NCBI RefSeq assembly: GCF_002127215.1
Contig: NZ_NFUT01000006.1
Span: forward strand, 124,001-188,000
DNA: 64,000 nucleotides
Reading direction: 5' to 3'
Source of the DNA: Hydrogenophaga sp. IBVHS2
GTDB lineage: Bacteria; Pseudomonadota; Gammaproteobacteria; Burkholderiales; Burkholderiaceae_C
In this document: piece by piece, positions 53,087 through 63,711 of the stretch
How positions within the stretch are numbered: position 1 is the first letter of the stretch
How the letters are laid out: the number at the start of each line of letters is the position of its first letter
Made by a program: the position numbers and the translations under genes
The notes under the pieces: generated by a model
Seen by the model: only the letters and a program-made list of their open reading frames with translations
What the model was told of the DNA's origin: nothing
Database searches by the model: none

Positions 53087-53308
53087 ATGAAACTGACCCA
53101 AGCCATCGGCGTGATCCTGATTGCCGGCGGCGCCATCGCCCTCGTCATGGGCAGCTTCAGCTACACGCGCGAGACCGAGGCGGTCAAGCTCGGGCCGATC
53201 GAGCTGACCGTGAAGCAGGAGGAGAAGGTGAACCTGCCGGCCTGGGCCGGTGGTGGCGCCATTGCGCTGGGCGTGGTGTTGCTGCTCGTGGGCGGACGCA
53301 AGCGCTGA
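53087..53308 (+). CDS. Small two-helix membrane protein (DUF3185-like)
   Basis: A 73-residue protein with two hydrophobic helices (about 5-25 and 50-68) separated by a mostly charged loop containing [20 protein letters not shown]. It ends GGRKR. The layout resembles DUF3185-type small membrane proteins, but the match is only general. A GGAGAG ribosome site precedes the ATG. It precedes the helicase by 14 bases. Confidence 0.65.
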   Translation: MKLTQAIGVILIAGGAIALVMGSFSYTRETEAVKLGPIELTVKQEEKVNLPAWAGGGAIALGVVLLLVGGRKR

Positions 53309-53322
53309 GGCTGTCGCTCGCC

Positions 53323-55794
53323 ATGCCGCAACACCGTGCCGACCGCGCGACGGCCTGGATGGCCGCCCGGGGCTGGCAGCCGTTCGAGTTCCAGCGTTCC
53401 GTCTGGGCCGCACAGGCCGAAGGCCGCAGCGGCCTGCTGCATGCCACCACCGGCGCCGGCAAGACCTATGCGGTCTGGCTGGGACTGGTGGACCGCCTGC
53501 TCTCCGAGCTGCCGACGGGGCGCACGCCGGCCGTGTCGGTGCTGTGGATCACCCCCATGCGGGCCCTGGCATCGGACAGCGCGGCCGCCCTGCGCGAGCC
53601 ACTGGGGGACATGGCCCCGGCCTGGACCCTGGGTCAGCGCACCGGCGACACCCCGTCGGCCGAACGCGCCCGCCAGGACCGCCGCCTCCCCACGGTGCTG
53701 GTCACCACGCCCGAATCGCTCAGCCTGCTGCTGGCCCGCGACAAGGCTCCGCAGGAACTGGCCAGCGTGCGCGCCGTCGTGGTGGACGAGTGGCACGAGC
53801 TGATCGGCAGCAAGCGCGGCGTGCAGGTGCAGCTGGCGCTGGCCCGCCTGCGCCGCTGGCAGCCCGGGCTGATCACCTGGGGCATGAGCGCCACGCTGGG
53901 CAATCTCGACGAGGCCCGCCAGGTGCTGTGCGGCCCCGACGCCGCGCGCAGCGCCGCGCCGCCGTCGGTGCTGGTGCAGGGCCGGGTGGCCAAGACGCTG
54001 CGCATCGACACACTGATCCCGCCCGATCCCGGACGTTATTCGTGGTCGGGCCATCTGGGATCGCGCATGCAGGAGCCGGTGGTGCGTGAACTCGATGGCG
54101 CGGGCACCGCGCTGGTGTTCACCAACACCCGCAGCCAGGCCGAGATCTGGTACCAGCTGCTGCTGCAGCACCGGCCGGACTGGGCCGGTCAGGTGGCGCT
54201 GCACCACGGCAGCCTCGACAAGACGGTGCGCGAATGGGTGGAGGCCGGCCTGAAGGGGGGGCAGCTCAAGGCGGTGGTGGCCACCTCGTCGCTCGACCTC
54301 GGCGTGGACTTCCTGCCGGTGGAGCGGGTGCTGCAGATCGGCTCGGCCAAGGGCGTGGCCCGGCTGCTGCAACGCGCCGGACGCAGCGGGCATGCGCCGG
54401 GACGCCCCAGCCGCATCACCCTGGTGCCCACCAACACGCTCGAACTCGTCGAGGCGGCCGCCGTGCGCGAGGCGGCCCTGGCCGGCCGCATCGAGCCGCG
54501 CCACAGCCCGCACCAGCCGCTGGACGTGCTGGTGCAGCACCTGGTCACGGTGGCGCTGGGGGGCGGCTTCGAGGCCGATGCCCTGTTCGAAGAGGTGCGC
54601 ACCGCCTGGGCCTACCGCGATCTCGGTCGCGAGGCCTTCGACTGGGCGCTGGCCTTCTGCGAGCGCGGCGGCGACAGCCTCACCGCCTACCCGGACTACC
54701 ACCGCCTGGCCCGCGACGAGACCGGCGTCTGGCGCGTGCCCGACACGCCCCAGGGGCGTGCCACCGCACGCCGCCACCGCTGGGGCGTGGGCACCATCGT
54801 CAGCGATGCCTCGCTCCGGGTGCAGTACCAGAGCGGCGGGTCCATCGGCAGCATCGAGGAAGGCTTCATCTCGCGGCTGCGCAAGGGCGACTGCTTCGTC
54901 TTTGCCGGCCGCCTGCTCGAATTCGTGCGGGTGCACGACATGACCGCCTGGGTGAAGAAGGCCACCCGCCACAAGGGCGCAGTGCCCACCTGGCAGGGCG
55001 GCAAGATGCCCTTGTCCACCGAGCTGGCCGATGCGGTGCTGGAGCAGATGGCACTGGCCGAGGCCGGACGCTTCGATTCCCCCGAACTGCAGGCCGCCCG
55101 CCCCATGCTCGCCACCCAGGCACAACGCTCGCGCCTGCCGCTGCCGGGCGTGCTGCTGGTGGAGCGTTTCCGGTCGAAGGAGGGGCACCACCTGTGCCTG
55201 TTCCCGTTCGCCGGCCGGCATGTGCATCTGGGGCTGGCCAGCCTGCTGGCCTGGCGGCTGGCGCGCGAGCAGCCCAACACCTTCAGCCTGTCGGTCAACG
55301 ACTACGGCTTCGAGCTGCTGGCGGCCGACGAGCCCGATCTGTCGCGGCTGCTCGACGGTTCTGTGCTGTCGTCGGACGATCTGCTGGCCCATGTGATGGC
55401 CTCGCTCAATGCGGGTGAACTGGCCCAGCGCCGATTCCGCGAGATCGCGCGCATCGCCGGTCTGGTGTTCAGCGGTCAGCCCGGTGCCCCGCGCAGCCTG
55501 CGCCAGCTGCAGGCCAGCAGCGGCCTGTTCTTCGAGGTGTTCCGCAAGTACGACCCGGGCAACCTGCTGCTGCGCCAGGCCGAGACCGAGGTGCTGTCGC
55601 AGGAGCTCGAGATCGGCCGGCTGCGCGATTGCCTGCAGCGCATGGCCGGCCAGCGGCTGGAACTGGTCGAACTGGACCGACCCAGCCCCATGAGCCTGCC
55701 GCTGATGGTGGAGCGCCTGCGCGAGCGCCTGAGCACCGAGCAGCTGTCGGCCCGTCTGGAGCGCATGCTGCGCGAGCTGGAGGAGGGCGCATGA
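53323..55794 (+). CDS. Ligase-associated DEXH-box helicase (Lhr-core family)
   Basis: An 823-residue superfamily 2 helicase. Walker A is ATTGAGKT (41-48) and DEWH (155-158) is the DEXH box. SATLGN is motif [23 protein letters not shown] and [11 protein letters not shown] are motifs V and VI. The remaining ~420 residues are the winged-helix and Lhr-core C-terminal domains. The family is the partner of the ligase and exonuclease found 4.9 kb upstream. The gene that normally follows, a metallophosphoesterase (PdeM), is absent; instead a thermonuclease starts within the stop codon. Confidence 0.93.
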   Translation: MPQHRADRATAWMAARGWQPFEFQRSVWAAQAEGRSGLLHATTGAGKTYAVWLGLVDRLLSELPTGRTPAVSVLWITPMRALASDSAAALREPLGDMAPAWTLGQRTGDTPSAERARQDRRLPTVLVTTPESLSLLLARDKAPQELASVRAVVVDEWHELIGSKRGVQVQLALARLRRWQPGLITWGMSATLGNLDEARQVLCGPDAARSAAPPSVLVQGRVAKTLRIDTLIPPDPGRYSWSGHLGSRMQEPVVRELDGAGTALVFTNTRSQAEIWYQLLLQHRPDWAGQVALHHGSLDKTVREWVEAGLKGGQLKAVVATSSLDLGVDFLPVERVLQIGSAKGVARLLQRAGRSGHAPGRPSRITLVPTNTLELVEAAAVREAALAGRIEPRHSPHQPLDVLVQHLVTVALGGGFEADALFEEVRTAWAYRDLGREAFDWALAFCERGGDSLTAYPDYHRLARDETGVWRVPDTPQGRATARRHRWGVGTIVSDASLRVQYQSGGSIGSIEEGFISRLRKGDCFVFAGRLLEFVRVHDMTAWVKKATRHKGAVPTWQGGKMPLSTELADAVLEQMALAEAGRFDSPELQAARPMLATQAQRSRLPLPGVLLVERFRSKEGHHLCLFPFAGRHVHLGLASLLAWRLAREQPNTFSLSVNDYGFELLAADEPDLSRLLDGSVLSSDDLLAHVMASLNAGELAQRRFREIARIAGLVFSGQPGAPRSLRQLQASSGLFFEVFRKYDPGNLLLRQAETEVLSQELEIGRLRDCLQRMAGQRLELVELDRPSPMSLPLMVERLRERLSTEQLSARLERMLRELEEGA

Positions 55795-56303
55795 GGTGGA
55801 TGCGGCTGGCGTGGCTGGTGGTGTCGGTGACGGCGGGCCTGCCGGGCACGGCGGCAGCGGCGGCGTCCGAGCGCTACACCGCCCGAGTGACCCGGGTGCA
55901 CGACGGCGACACCGTCTGGGTCCAGCCCCTGGCCGGCGGGCCCTATCGCAAGCTGCGCCTGCGGGGCATCGACGCGCCGGAAATCTGCCAGGCCGGCGGT
56001 GAGGCTTCGCGGGACGCACTGGCCGGCCGCATCCTGCGGCAGGTGGTGCGGGTCGAGGCGCACGGCGACGACACCTATGGCCGGGGCCTGGCCCGCCTCG
56101 AGCAGGACGGTCAGGACCTCAATGCCTGGCTGCTGGAGCGCGGACATGCCTGGGCATCGGGGGGCGGCGCGGCTTACCGGCGCCTGCAGGACAGGGCGCA
56201 GCGCGAGCGGCGGGGGCTGTTTGCCCGGCCCGGTGCCGAGCCTCCGCGGGATTTCCGCCGGCGGCACGGGCCGTGCCCCATGCCGCCGCGCCGCAGCGAC
56301 TGA
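55791..56303 (+). CDS. Secreted thermonuclease (SNase family)
   Basis: A 170-residue exported nuclease. A signal peptide (hydrophobic [14 protein letters not shown], cleavage near AAAA) is followed by an OB-fold SNase domain. The staphylococcal nuclease catalytic residues are all in place: R56 and E64 in RLRGIDAPE and R98 in [11 protein letters not shown], with metal-binding DGDTV at 38-42. It should therefore be active, in the periplasm or outside the cell. It overlaps the helicase stop (ATGA). The tail is Arg/Pro-rich. Confidence 0.92.
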   Translation: MRWMRLAWLVVSVTAGLPGTAAAAASERYTARVTRVHDGDTVWVQPLAGGPYRKLRLRGIDAPEICQAGGEASRDALAGRILRQVVRVEAHGDDTYGRGLARLEQDGQDLNAWLLERGHAWASGGGAAYRRLQDRAQRERRGLFARPGAEPPRDFRRRHGPCPMPPRRSD

Positions 56304-56307
56304 AGGC

Positions 56308-57060
56308 TCAGTGCCGGTGTCCGCAGACCGGGCAGGCCGGGTTGGCCGGGATGCCGATGCGGGTGAAGGCCAGGTCGCGGCCGTCGATCATCATCAGCTG
56401 GCCCGCCATGCGCGAGCCCAGACCGGCCAGCAGCTTCAAGGCCTCGGCGGCCTGCAGCGTGCCCACGATGCCCACCAGCGGCGCGAACACGCCCATGGTG
56501 GCACAGCGGGTTTCCTCCACGCCGCTGTCCTCCGGGAACACGCAGGCGTAACAGGGGTTGGCGGCCTCGCGCGTGTCGTACACGCTGAGCTGACCGTCCA
56601 TGCGGATGGCCGCACCCGACACCAGCGGCTTGCCATGCTGCACACAGGCCCGGTTGATGGCGTGGCGGGTGGCGAAGTTGTCGGTGCAGTCCAGCACCAC
56701 ATCGGCCTGGCCCACCAGGGTGTCCAGCAGGGCGGCATCGGCCCGCCGGGTGATGGTGGTGACCACCGGGTCGGGGTTGATGGCCGCAATGGCCTCGCGC
56801 ACCGACTCGGCCTTGGGATGACCCACCCGGGCCAGGTTGTGGGCGATCTGGCGCTGCAGGTTGGTCTCGTCCACCACGTCGTGGTCGACCACCGTGATGC
56901 GGCCCACGCCGGCGCTGCCCAGGTAGAGCGCGGCCGGCGAGCCCAGGCCGCCGGCGCCCACGATCAGGGCGTGCGAGGCCAGGAGCTTCTCCTGGCCCTC
57001 GACCCCGAGTTCATTGAGGAGGATGTGCCGCGAGTAACGCAGCAGCTGGGCGTCGTCCAA
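56308..57060 (-). CDS. moeB: MoeB/ThiF/HesA adenylyltransferase
   Basis: E1-like enzyme that adenylates the C-terminal glycine of MoaD or ThiS for sulfur transfer. The 250-residue protein has YSRHILLNELGVEGQEKL, the ATP loop VGAGGLGSPAALYLGSAGVG, NFATRHAINRAC, and zinc cysteines in PCYACVFP and CPVCGHRH. No ATG is suitably placed; TTG at 57060 gives the normal N-terminus (DDAQLLRYSRH). It follows ctpA by 14 bases. Whether MoaD or ThiS is the main partner cannot be decided here. Confidence 0.88.
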   Translation of the reverse strand: MDDAQLLRYSRHILLNELGVEGQEKLLASHALIVGAGGLGSPAALYLGSAGVGRITVVDHDVVDETNLQRQIAHNLARVGHPKAESVREAIAAINPDPVVTTITRRADAALLDTLVGQADVVLDCTDNFATRHAINRACVQHGKPLVSGAAIRMDGQLSVYDTREAANPCYACVFPEDSGVEETRCATMGVFAPLVGIVGTLQAAEALKLLAGLGSRMAGQLMMIDGRDLAFTRIGIPANPACPVCGHRH

Positions 57061-57074
57061 CGGCAGACCTGGCG

Positions 57075-58565
57075 TCAGTTGGCCTTCTTGTCGTCGGCGC
57101 TGCGCACCTGCAGCGTCTTGCTCACCAGCACCGGCTTGCCCTTGAGCTGGTTGAGCGCCTGCTGCAGCTGGAAGTCCTTGTCGCTGCCGAACTCGGGCAC
57201 CAGGCGCTGGTTCGGGTTCTTCTTGGCTTCTTCTTCCAGCCGCTTGCGCGCGGCCTCGCGTTCCTGGTCGCGCTGCTGCTCGGCGGCGCGCTGGGCGTCG
57301 GTCATGGGCGCCGGCTTGGCCTCGGTGCCGTTCATGAGGTGCTTCTGCAGGTCGGCCTCGCGGGTGCGCAGGGCGGCGAACACATTGCCTTCCGGGGTCT
57401 CGTCGACCATCACGTCCGGCACGATGCCCTTGGCCTGGATGGTGCTGCCCGAGGGCGTGTAGTAGCGGGCGGTGGTGAGCTTCAGGCCGGTGTCGGGGCC
57501 GAGCGGGCGCACCGTCTGGACCGAGCCCTTGCCGAAGGTCTGGCTGCCCATGATGGTCGCGCGCTTGTGGTCCTGCAGGGCGCCGGCCACGATCTCGCTG
57601 GCCGAGGCCGAGCCTTCGTTCACCAGCACCACCATCGGCACCTTCTTGTAGAAGTTGCGGGTGGACTGGGCCAGGCGGGCGACATGGTCCGGGCCGCCGC
57701 GGGTCAGGTAGTGCTGCGGCACCGCCTTGTAGACCATCTTGCTGTCGGCTGTCTGGCCGTTGGTGGAGACCACGGTCACGTCCTCGGGCAGGAACATGGC
57801 CGAGATGGCCACGGCGGCGGGCAGCAGGCCGCCCGGGTCGTTGCGCAGGTCGAGCACCAGGCCCTTCATGTTCGGGTCGGCCTTGTACAGCTCCTCGAGC
57901 TTGCGGGCCACGTCCTCGGTGGTGCGCTCCTGGAACTGCGACACGCGGATCCAGCCGAAGCCGGGCTCCACGTTGCGGGCCTTGACGCTCTGGGTCTTGA
58001 TCTCTTCGCGGACGATGGTGACCGGGAAGGTGCGGTCCTCGTCCTTGCGGAAGATGGTCAGCAGCACCTTGGTGCGGGGCTCGCCGCGCATCATCTTGAC
58101 CGCGTCGTTGATGGTCAGGCCCTTGACCGGGGTGTCGTCGATCTTGGTGATCAGGTCGCCGCTCTTGAGGCCGGCGCGGAAGGCGGGCGAATCCTCGATG
58201 GGGGACACCACCTTCACCAGACCGTCTTCCATGCCGATCTCGATGCCCACGCCCACGAATCGGCCGCTGGTGCCTTCGCGGAATTCCTTGAACGACTTCT
58301 TGTCGAAGTACTGCGAGTGCGGGTCTAGGCTGCTGACCATGCCCGAGATGGCCTCGGAGATCAGCTTCTTCTCGTCCACCGGCTCCACATAGTCGCTCTT
58401 GACCATGCCGAACACGGCCGCGAGCTGCTGCAGCTCTTCCAGCGGCAGCGGCGCCAGGCTGCTGCGGGCCGTGGCCTGGAGTTGTACCGTGGTCAGGGCG
58501 CCGGCCACTGCGCCGATGGCCACCCAACCTGCAATCTTGAGCTTCTGGCCCACCTGTTTCGACAT
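57075..58565 (-). CDS. S41 family C-terminal processing protease (CtpA)
   Basis: Periplasmic serine protease that trims protein C-termini. The 496-residue protein has an N-terminal signal anchor (about 12-34), a PDZ domain (about 95-180: GVGIEIGMEDGLVKVVSPIE) and the S41 catalytic domain with NEGSASASEIVAGALQ (catalytic Ser) and GSQTFGKGSVQ (Lys). The C-terminal ~110 residues are a charged, partly coiled-coil extension. The start MSKQVGQKL is used; an upstream ATG gives an implausible leader. It lies upstream of moeB on the same strand. Confidence 0.94.
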   Translation of the reverse strand: MSKQVGQKLKIAGWVAIGAVAGALTTVQLQATARSSLAPLPLEELQQLAAVFGMVKSDYVEPVDEKKLISEAISGMVSSLDPHSQYFDKKSFKEFREGTSGRFVGVGIEIGMEDGLVKVVSPIEDSPAFRAGLKSGDLITKIDDTPVKGLTINDAVKMMRGEPRTKVLLTIFRKDEDRTFPVTIVREEIKTQSVKARNVEPGFGWIRVSQFQERTTEDVARKLEELYKADPNMKGLVLDLRNDPGGLLPAAVAISAMFLPEDVTVVSTNGQTADSKMVYKAVPQHYLTRGGPDHVARLAQSTRNFYKKVPMVVLVNEGSASASEIVAGALQDHKRATIMGSQTFGKGSVQTVRPLGPDTGLKLTTARYYTPSGSTIQAKGIVPDVMVDETPEGNVFAALRTREADLQKHLMNGTEAKPAPMTDAQRAAEQQRDQEREAARKRLEEEAKKNPNQRLVPEFGSDKDFQLQQALNQLKGKPVLVSKTLQVRSADDKKAN

Positions 58566-58743
58566 GTCTCTTGCCCTTCGAGCCGCGTGAACTGACGCGG
58601 GAACTGACGCTTGAGCGTGACCCCACGGCCCGCCCGTCGGGCCAATATACACCTACGACCCCCTGGGCGGCGCCCGGTTCCCGGGCGGCGGCGCAGGGAT
58701 TACCGGTGGTGTGGACCGGGTCCGCGAGCGGTCGGGTGCCGGC

Positions 58744-59487
58744 TCAGGCCTTGCCCTGGGCCGCCACGGCAGCGGCAGCGCGGGCGGCGGCCTCGGCATC
58801 ACCCAGGTAGTAGTGGCGGATGGGGCGCAGATCGGCGTCGAGCTCGTACACCAGCGGAATGCCGTTGGGGATGTTGAGGTTGACGATGTCGGCGTCCGAG
58901 ATGCCGTCGAGGTACTTCACCAGCGCCCGGATGCTGTTGCCGTGCGCAGCCACCACGACACGGCGGCCGGACCTGATGGCCGGTGCCAGCGACTCGTTCC
59001 AGAACGGGATGACCCGTGCCACGGTGTCCTTGAGGCACTCGGTCAGCGGCACTTCCTCGGGTTTGAGCAAGGCGTATCGGCGGTCGCCCCGCTCGCAGCG
59101 CGGGTCGGTGGCATCGAGTGCCGGCGGCGGCGTGTCGTAGCTGCGGCGCCAGATCAGCACCTGCTCGTCACCGTACTGGGCGGCCATGTCGGCCTTGTTC
59201 AGGCCCTGCAGCGCGCCGTAGTGGCGCTCGTTCAGGCGCCAGTGCTTGACCACCGGCAGCCAGGTGCGGTCCATGGCATCCAGCGTGTACCACAGGGTGT
59301 GGATGGCCCGCTTGAGCACGCTGGTGTAGGCGATGTCGAAATCGAAGCCTTCGGCCTTGAGCAGCCGCCCGGCCGACATGGCCTGCGACACGCCGGTGGG
59401 TGTGAGGTCCACGTCGGTCCAGCCGGTGAAGCGGTTTTCGAGATTCCAGGTGGATTCGCCGTGGCGGATCAGGACGAGCTTGTGCAT
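58744..59487 (-). CDS. gpmA: 2,3-bisphosphoglycerate-dependent phosphoglycerate mutase
   Basis: Interconverts 2- and 3-phosphoglycerate in glycolysis and gluconeogenesis. The 247-residue protein has the phosphohistidine motif [20 protein letters not shown], the [12 protein letters not shown] segment and second histidine in [16 protein letters not shown]. The C-terminal tail is Ala-rich. It lies divergent from the rhodanese gene across about 107 bases; TAGAAT (minus, 59561-59556) and TAAAAT (plus, 59560-59565) overlap there and could be paired -10 elements, but no good -35 accompanies them. Confidence 0.97.
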   Translation of the reverse strand: MHKLVLIRHGESTWNLENRFTGWTDVDLTPTGVSQAMSAGRLLKAEGFDFDIAYTSVLKRAIHTLWYTLDAMDRTWLPVVKHWRLNERHYGALQGLNKADMAAQYGDEQVLIWRRSYDTPPPALDATDPRCERGDRRYALLKPEEVPLTECLKDTVARVIPFWNESLAPAIRSGRRVVVAAHGNSIRALVKYLDGISDADIVNLNIPNGIPLVYELDADLRPIRHYYLGDAEAAARAAAAVAAQGKA

Positions 59488-59594
59488 GACGGGGAGGGCA
59501 GGTTGGGACGGAGACGAAGAAAGCAGGCCGGCGTGCCGCAAGGGCACAGCCCGCCATTCTAAAATCCCCGGCTTCTCCACAAAGGTGACCTCAA

Positions 59595-60005
59595 GTGAGC
59601 TTCTTCATCGAGAACTGGGTACTGATCGCTGCCGCATTCGTGTCCGGCGCTTTTCTGGTGTGGCCGGCGGTGCGTTCCGGCCAGCGTGCCGGCACGCTGG
59701 CCCCCAATGACGCCGTCATGCTGATGAACCGGGAAAAGGCGGTGGTGGTCGACGTGTCCACCGAAGCCGAGTTCGGCGCCGGCCACATCATCGGTGCGCG
59801 CCACGTGCCGGTGGACGAGGTGACCGCCAAACTGCCTGCCACGGTCAAGAACAAGAACCTGCCGGTGATCTTCGTCTGTCCCACCGGCGCCCGCGCCAAC
59901 CGCGCCGTGGCCGAGGCCCGCAAGCTGGGCTACGAGAAGGCCCATTCCCTCTCGGGCGGCATGGGTGCCTGGCGCACCGCCGGCCTGCCGGTGGAAAAGG
60001 CCTGA
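59595..60005 (+). CDS. Membrane-anchored rhodanese-like protein
   Basis: Sulfurtransferase-domain protein of 136 residues. An N-terminal transmembrane helix (about 6-25) anchors a single rhodanese domain with [20 protein letters not shown], the active cysteine loop [11 protein letters not shown] (C near residue 95) and the ending [14 protein letters not shown]. The GTG start is set by AGGTGA upstream. It is followed 11 bases later by grxC, suggesting shared roles in thiol or sulfur handling. Confidence 0.9.
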   Translation: MSFFIENWVLIAAAFVSGAFLVWPAVRSGQRAGTLAPNDAVMLMNREKAVVVDVSTEAEFGAGHIIGARHVPVDEVTAKLPATVKNKNLPVIFVCPTGARANRAVAEARKLGYEKAHSLSGGMGAWRTAGLPVEKA

Positions 60006-60016
60006 TCATTCGACCC

Positions 60017-60274
60017 ATGGCCAAAGTCACCATCTACTCCAGCGATTTCTGCCCCTACTGCACCCGCGCCAAGGCCCTGCTGCAGGCCCGTGGCGTGACC
60101 GACTACGAAGAAATCGTGGTCGACGGCAAGCCCGAGGTGCGTGCCCGCATGACCCAGATCACCGGCCGCACCAGCGTGCCGCAGATCTTCGTCGGCGACA
60201 CCCATGTGGGCGGTTGCGACGACCTGCATGCCCTGGACGGCAAGGGCGGCCTGGTGCCCCTGCTGCAGGCCTGA
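60017..60274 (+). CDS. grxC: Glutaredoxin 3
   Basis: Dithiol glutaredoxin that reduces disulfides and mixed glutathione disulfides, including in ribonucleotide reductase. The 85-residue protein starts MAKVTIYSSDFCPYCTRAKA with the CPYC site at 12-15. RTSVPQIFVGDTHVGGCDDL is the glutathione-binding part. The rhodanese-grxC-secB-gpsA order is common in Betaproteobacteria. Confidence 0.97.
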   Translation: MAKVTIYSSDFCPYCTRAKALLQARGVTDYEEIVVDGKPEVRARMTQITGRTSVPQIFVGDTHVGGCDDLHALDGKGGLVPLLQA

Positions 60275-60320
60275 CGCCACCGGCCGGGGACCGTCCGCCG
60301 GCTGACATAATCCACGCCGT

Positions 60321-60362
60321 GCCCGCTGCGGGAACACCTTCCCGGCGGGCCTTTTCTTTTTC
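60321..60362 (+). terminator. Strong hairpin with T-rich tail between grxC and secB
   Basis: GCCCGC (60321-60326), a TG bulge, CGGGAA (60329-60334), loop CACC, TTCCCG (60339-60344) and GCGGGC (60345-60350) form a 12-bp stem, followed by CTTTTCTTTTTC. It can end the rhodanese-grxC transcript. A CATAAT hexamer (60306-60311) just before it could also make it the 5' leader of secB. Confidence 0.7.
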
Positions 60363-60382
60363 TGAACCAGCGAGACACCACC

Positions 60383-60844
60383 ATGGCCGAGAACCTCGAC
60401 CCCGTTTTCCAGATCCAGCGCATCTACCTCAAGGAAGCCTCCCTGGAACAACCCAACTCCCCGGCCATCCTGCTGGAGCAGGAGCAGCCCTCGGTCGACA
60501 TCCAGCTGGGCGTGGAAGCCTCACCGCTGGCCGAAGGCGTGTACGAAGTGGCCGTGACCGCCACCGTGCAGACCAAGATCAAGGACAAGACCGTGTTCCT
60601 GGTCGAGGCCAAGCAGGCCGGCATCTTCGAAGTCCGCAACCTGCCCGAAGAGCAGATGGGCCCGATCATGGGCATTGCCTGCCCGCAGATCGTCTACCCC
60701 TACCTGCGCAGCAACGTGGCCGACATCGTTCAGCGTGCCGGCTTCCCGCCGGTGCACCTGGCCGAGATCAACTTCCAGGCCATGTACGAGCAGCAGCAGG
60801 CGCAGCAGGCCCAGCAGGAAGGCTCGCGCATCATCACCAGCTGA
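60383..60844 (+). CDS. secB: Protein-export chaperone SecB
   Basis: Tetrameric cytoplasmic chaperone that keeps precursors unfolded and hands them to SecA. The 153-residue protein contains [19 protein letters not shown] (strand 1), [40 protein letters not shown] and the C-terminal helix with [16 protein letters not shown]. SecA in this window retains the zinc tail that binds SecB. It sits 10 bases before gpsA. Confidence 0.97.
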   Translation: MAENLDPVFQIQRIYLKEASLEQPNSPAILLEQEQPSVDIQLGVEASPLAEGVYEVAVTATVQTKIKDKTVFLVEAKQAGIFEVRNLPEEQMGPIMGIACPQIVYPYLRSNVADIVQRAGFPPVHLAEINFQAMYEQQQAQQAQQEGSRIITS

Positions 60845-60854
60845 GCGCACGGCG

Positions 60855-61847
60855 ATGGACATCGCCGTCGTGGGCGCCGGTGCCTGGGGCACCGCTCTGG
60901 CCATCGGTGCGGCCCGTCATGGCCGCCGTGTCACCCTGTGGGCGCGGGATCCCCTCCAGGCCGAACGCCTGAACACCGAGCGCCAGAACCGGCGCTACCT
61001 GCCGGGCATCGACCTGCCGCCGGGACTGGTGGTGGCCAGCGGTGAACTGCCCGCAGCCGATCTGTATGTGATCGCCTCGCCCATGGCCGGCCTGCGCGGC
61101 TGGCTGCAGCGGCTGGCCGACCAGCCGGCGCCGGTGGCCTGGCTGTGCAAGGGCTTCGAGCAGGCCCGGCCCGGCGCCGATGCCCATGGCCTGCTCGGCC
61201 ACGAGATTGCGGCCGACGTGGCCCCCCGGCTGGCCTGCGGCGTGCTCAGCGGTCCCAGCTTTGCCCTGGAGGTGGCGCGGGGCCAGCCCACCGCCATCGT
61301 GGCCGCCAGCGAACACGCGGCGGTGCGCGACGCCCTGGTGCAGGCCTTCCATGGCAGCACCCTGCGGGTCTATGCGAACGACGATGTGGCCGGCGTGGAA
61401 GTGGGGGGCGCGGTCAAGAACGTGCTGGCGATTGCCACCGGCCTGTGCGACGGGCTGGCACTGGGGCTGAATGCCCGAGCCGCCCTCATCACACGGGGCC
61501 TGGCGGAAATGACCCGGCTCGGCCTGGCGCTGGGCGCCCGCACCGACACCTTCATGGGCCTCTCCGGCCTGGGCGATCTGGTGCTCACCGCCACCGGCGA
61601 CCTCTCGCGCAACCGCCAGGTGGGCCGCCTGCTGGCCGAAGGTCGCACGCTGGACCAGGCGGTGGAGTCGCTGGGCCATGTGGCCGAAGGCGTCTACAGC
61701 GCCCGCACCGTGGTGCAGCGCGCGGCAGCCCTGGGCGTGGACATGCCGATCAGCGCGGCGGTGGTCGCCCTGATCGAAGGCCGGCTGCAGCCGGCGCAGG
61801 CGATCGCCGAACTCATGGGCCGCGACCCGAAACCGGAATCCGCCTGA
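60855..61847 (+). CDS. gpsA: Glycerol-3-phosphate dehydrogenase [NAD(P)+]
   Basis: Reduces dihydroxyacetone phosphate to sn-glycerol-3-phosphate for phospholipid synthesis. The 330-residue protein starts [20 protein letters not shown] (Rossmann motif 7-12). The substrate-site residues are in [20 protein letters not shown] (catalytic Lys near 190) and [20 protein letters not shown]. Its TGA lies in the arm of a small hairpin, TGAGCC-GGCG-GGCTCA, which also holds the stop of convergent panC. Confidence 0.97.
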   Translation: MDIAVVGAGAWGTALAIGAARHGRRVTLWARDPLQAERLNTERQNRRYLPGIDLPPGLVVASGELPAADLYVIASPMAGLRGWLQRLADQPAPVAWLCKGFEQARPGADAHGLLGHEIAADVAPRLACGVLSGPSFALEVARGQPTAIVAASEHAAVRDALVQAFHGSTLRVYANDDVAGVEVGGAVKNVLAIATGLCDGLALGLNARAALITRGLAEMTRLGLALGARTDTFMGLSGLGDLVLTATGDLSRNRQVGRLLAEGRTLDQAVESLGHVAEGVYSARTVVQRAAALGVDMPISAAVVALIEGRLQPAQAIAELMGRDPKPESA

Positions 61848-61857
61848 GCCGGCGGGC

Positions 61858-63598
<1,741 letters not shown>

Positions 63599-63638
63599 GG
63601 GGTCGACCCTCTGGGGGGTGGGGGTGTCCGAGAATGCG

Positions 63639-63650
63639 GGACTATAGTCC
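63639..63650. promoter_or_regulatory. 12-bp perfect palindrome between panB and nadC
   Basis: GGACTATAGTCC reads the same on both strands. It contains TATAGT in each direction, so it may be an overlapping pair of -10 boxes or an operator in the divergent region. Confidence 0.35.
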
Positions 63651-63711
63651 ATCCGCCGGGACCCTTTCTCCCTGCCTTTTCCCTCTGAACATCCCCCCGT
63701 TTCCGGCCTTC

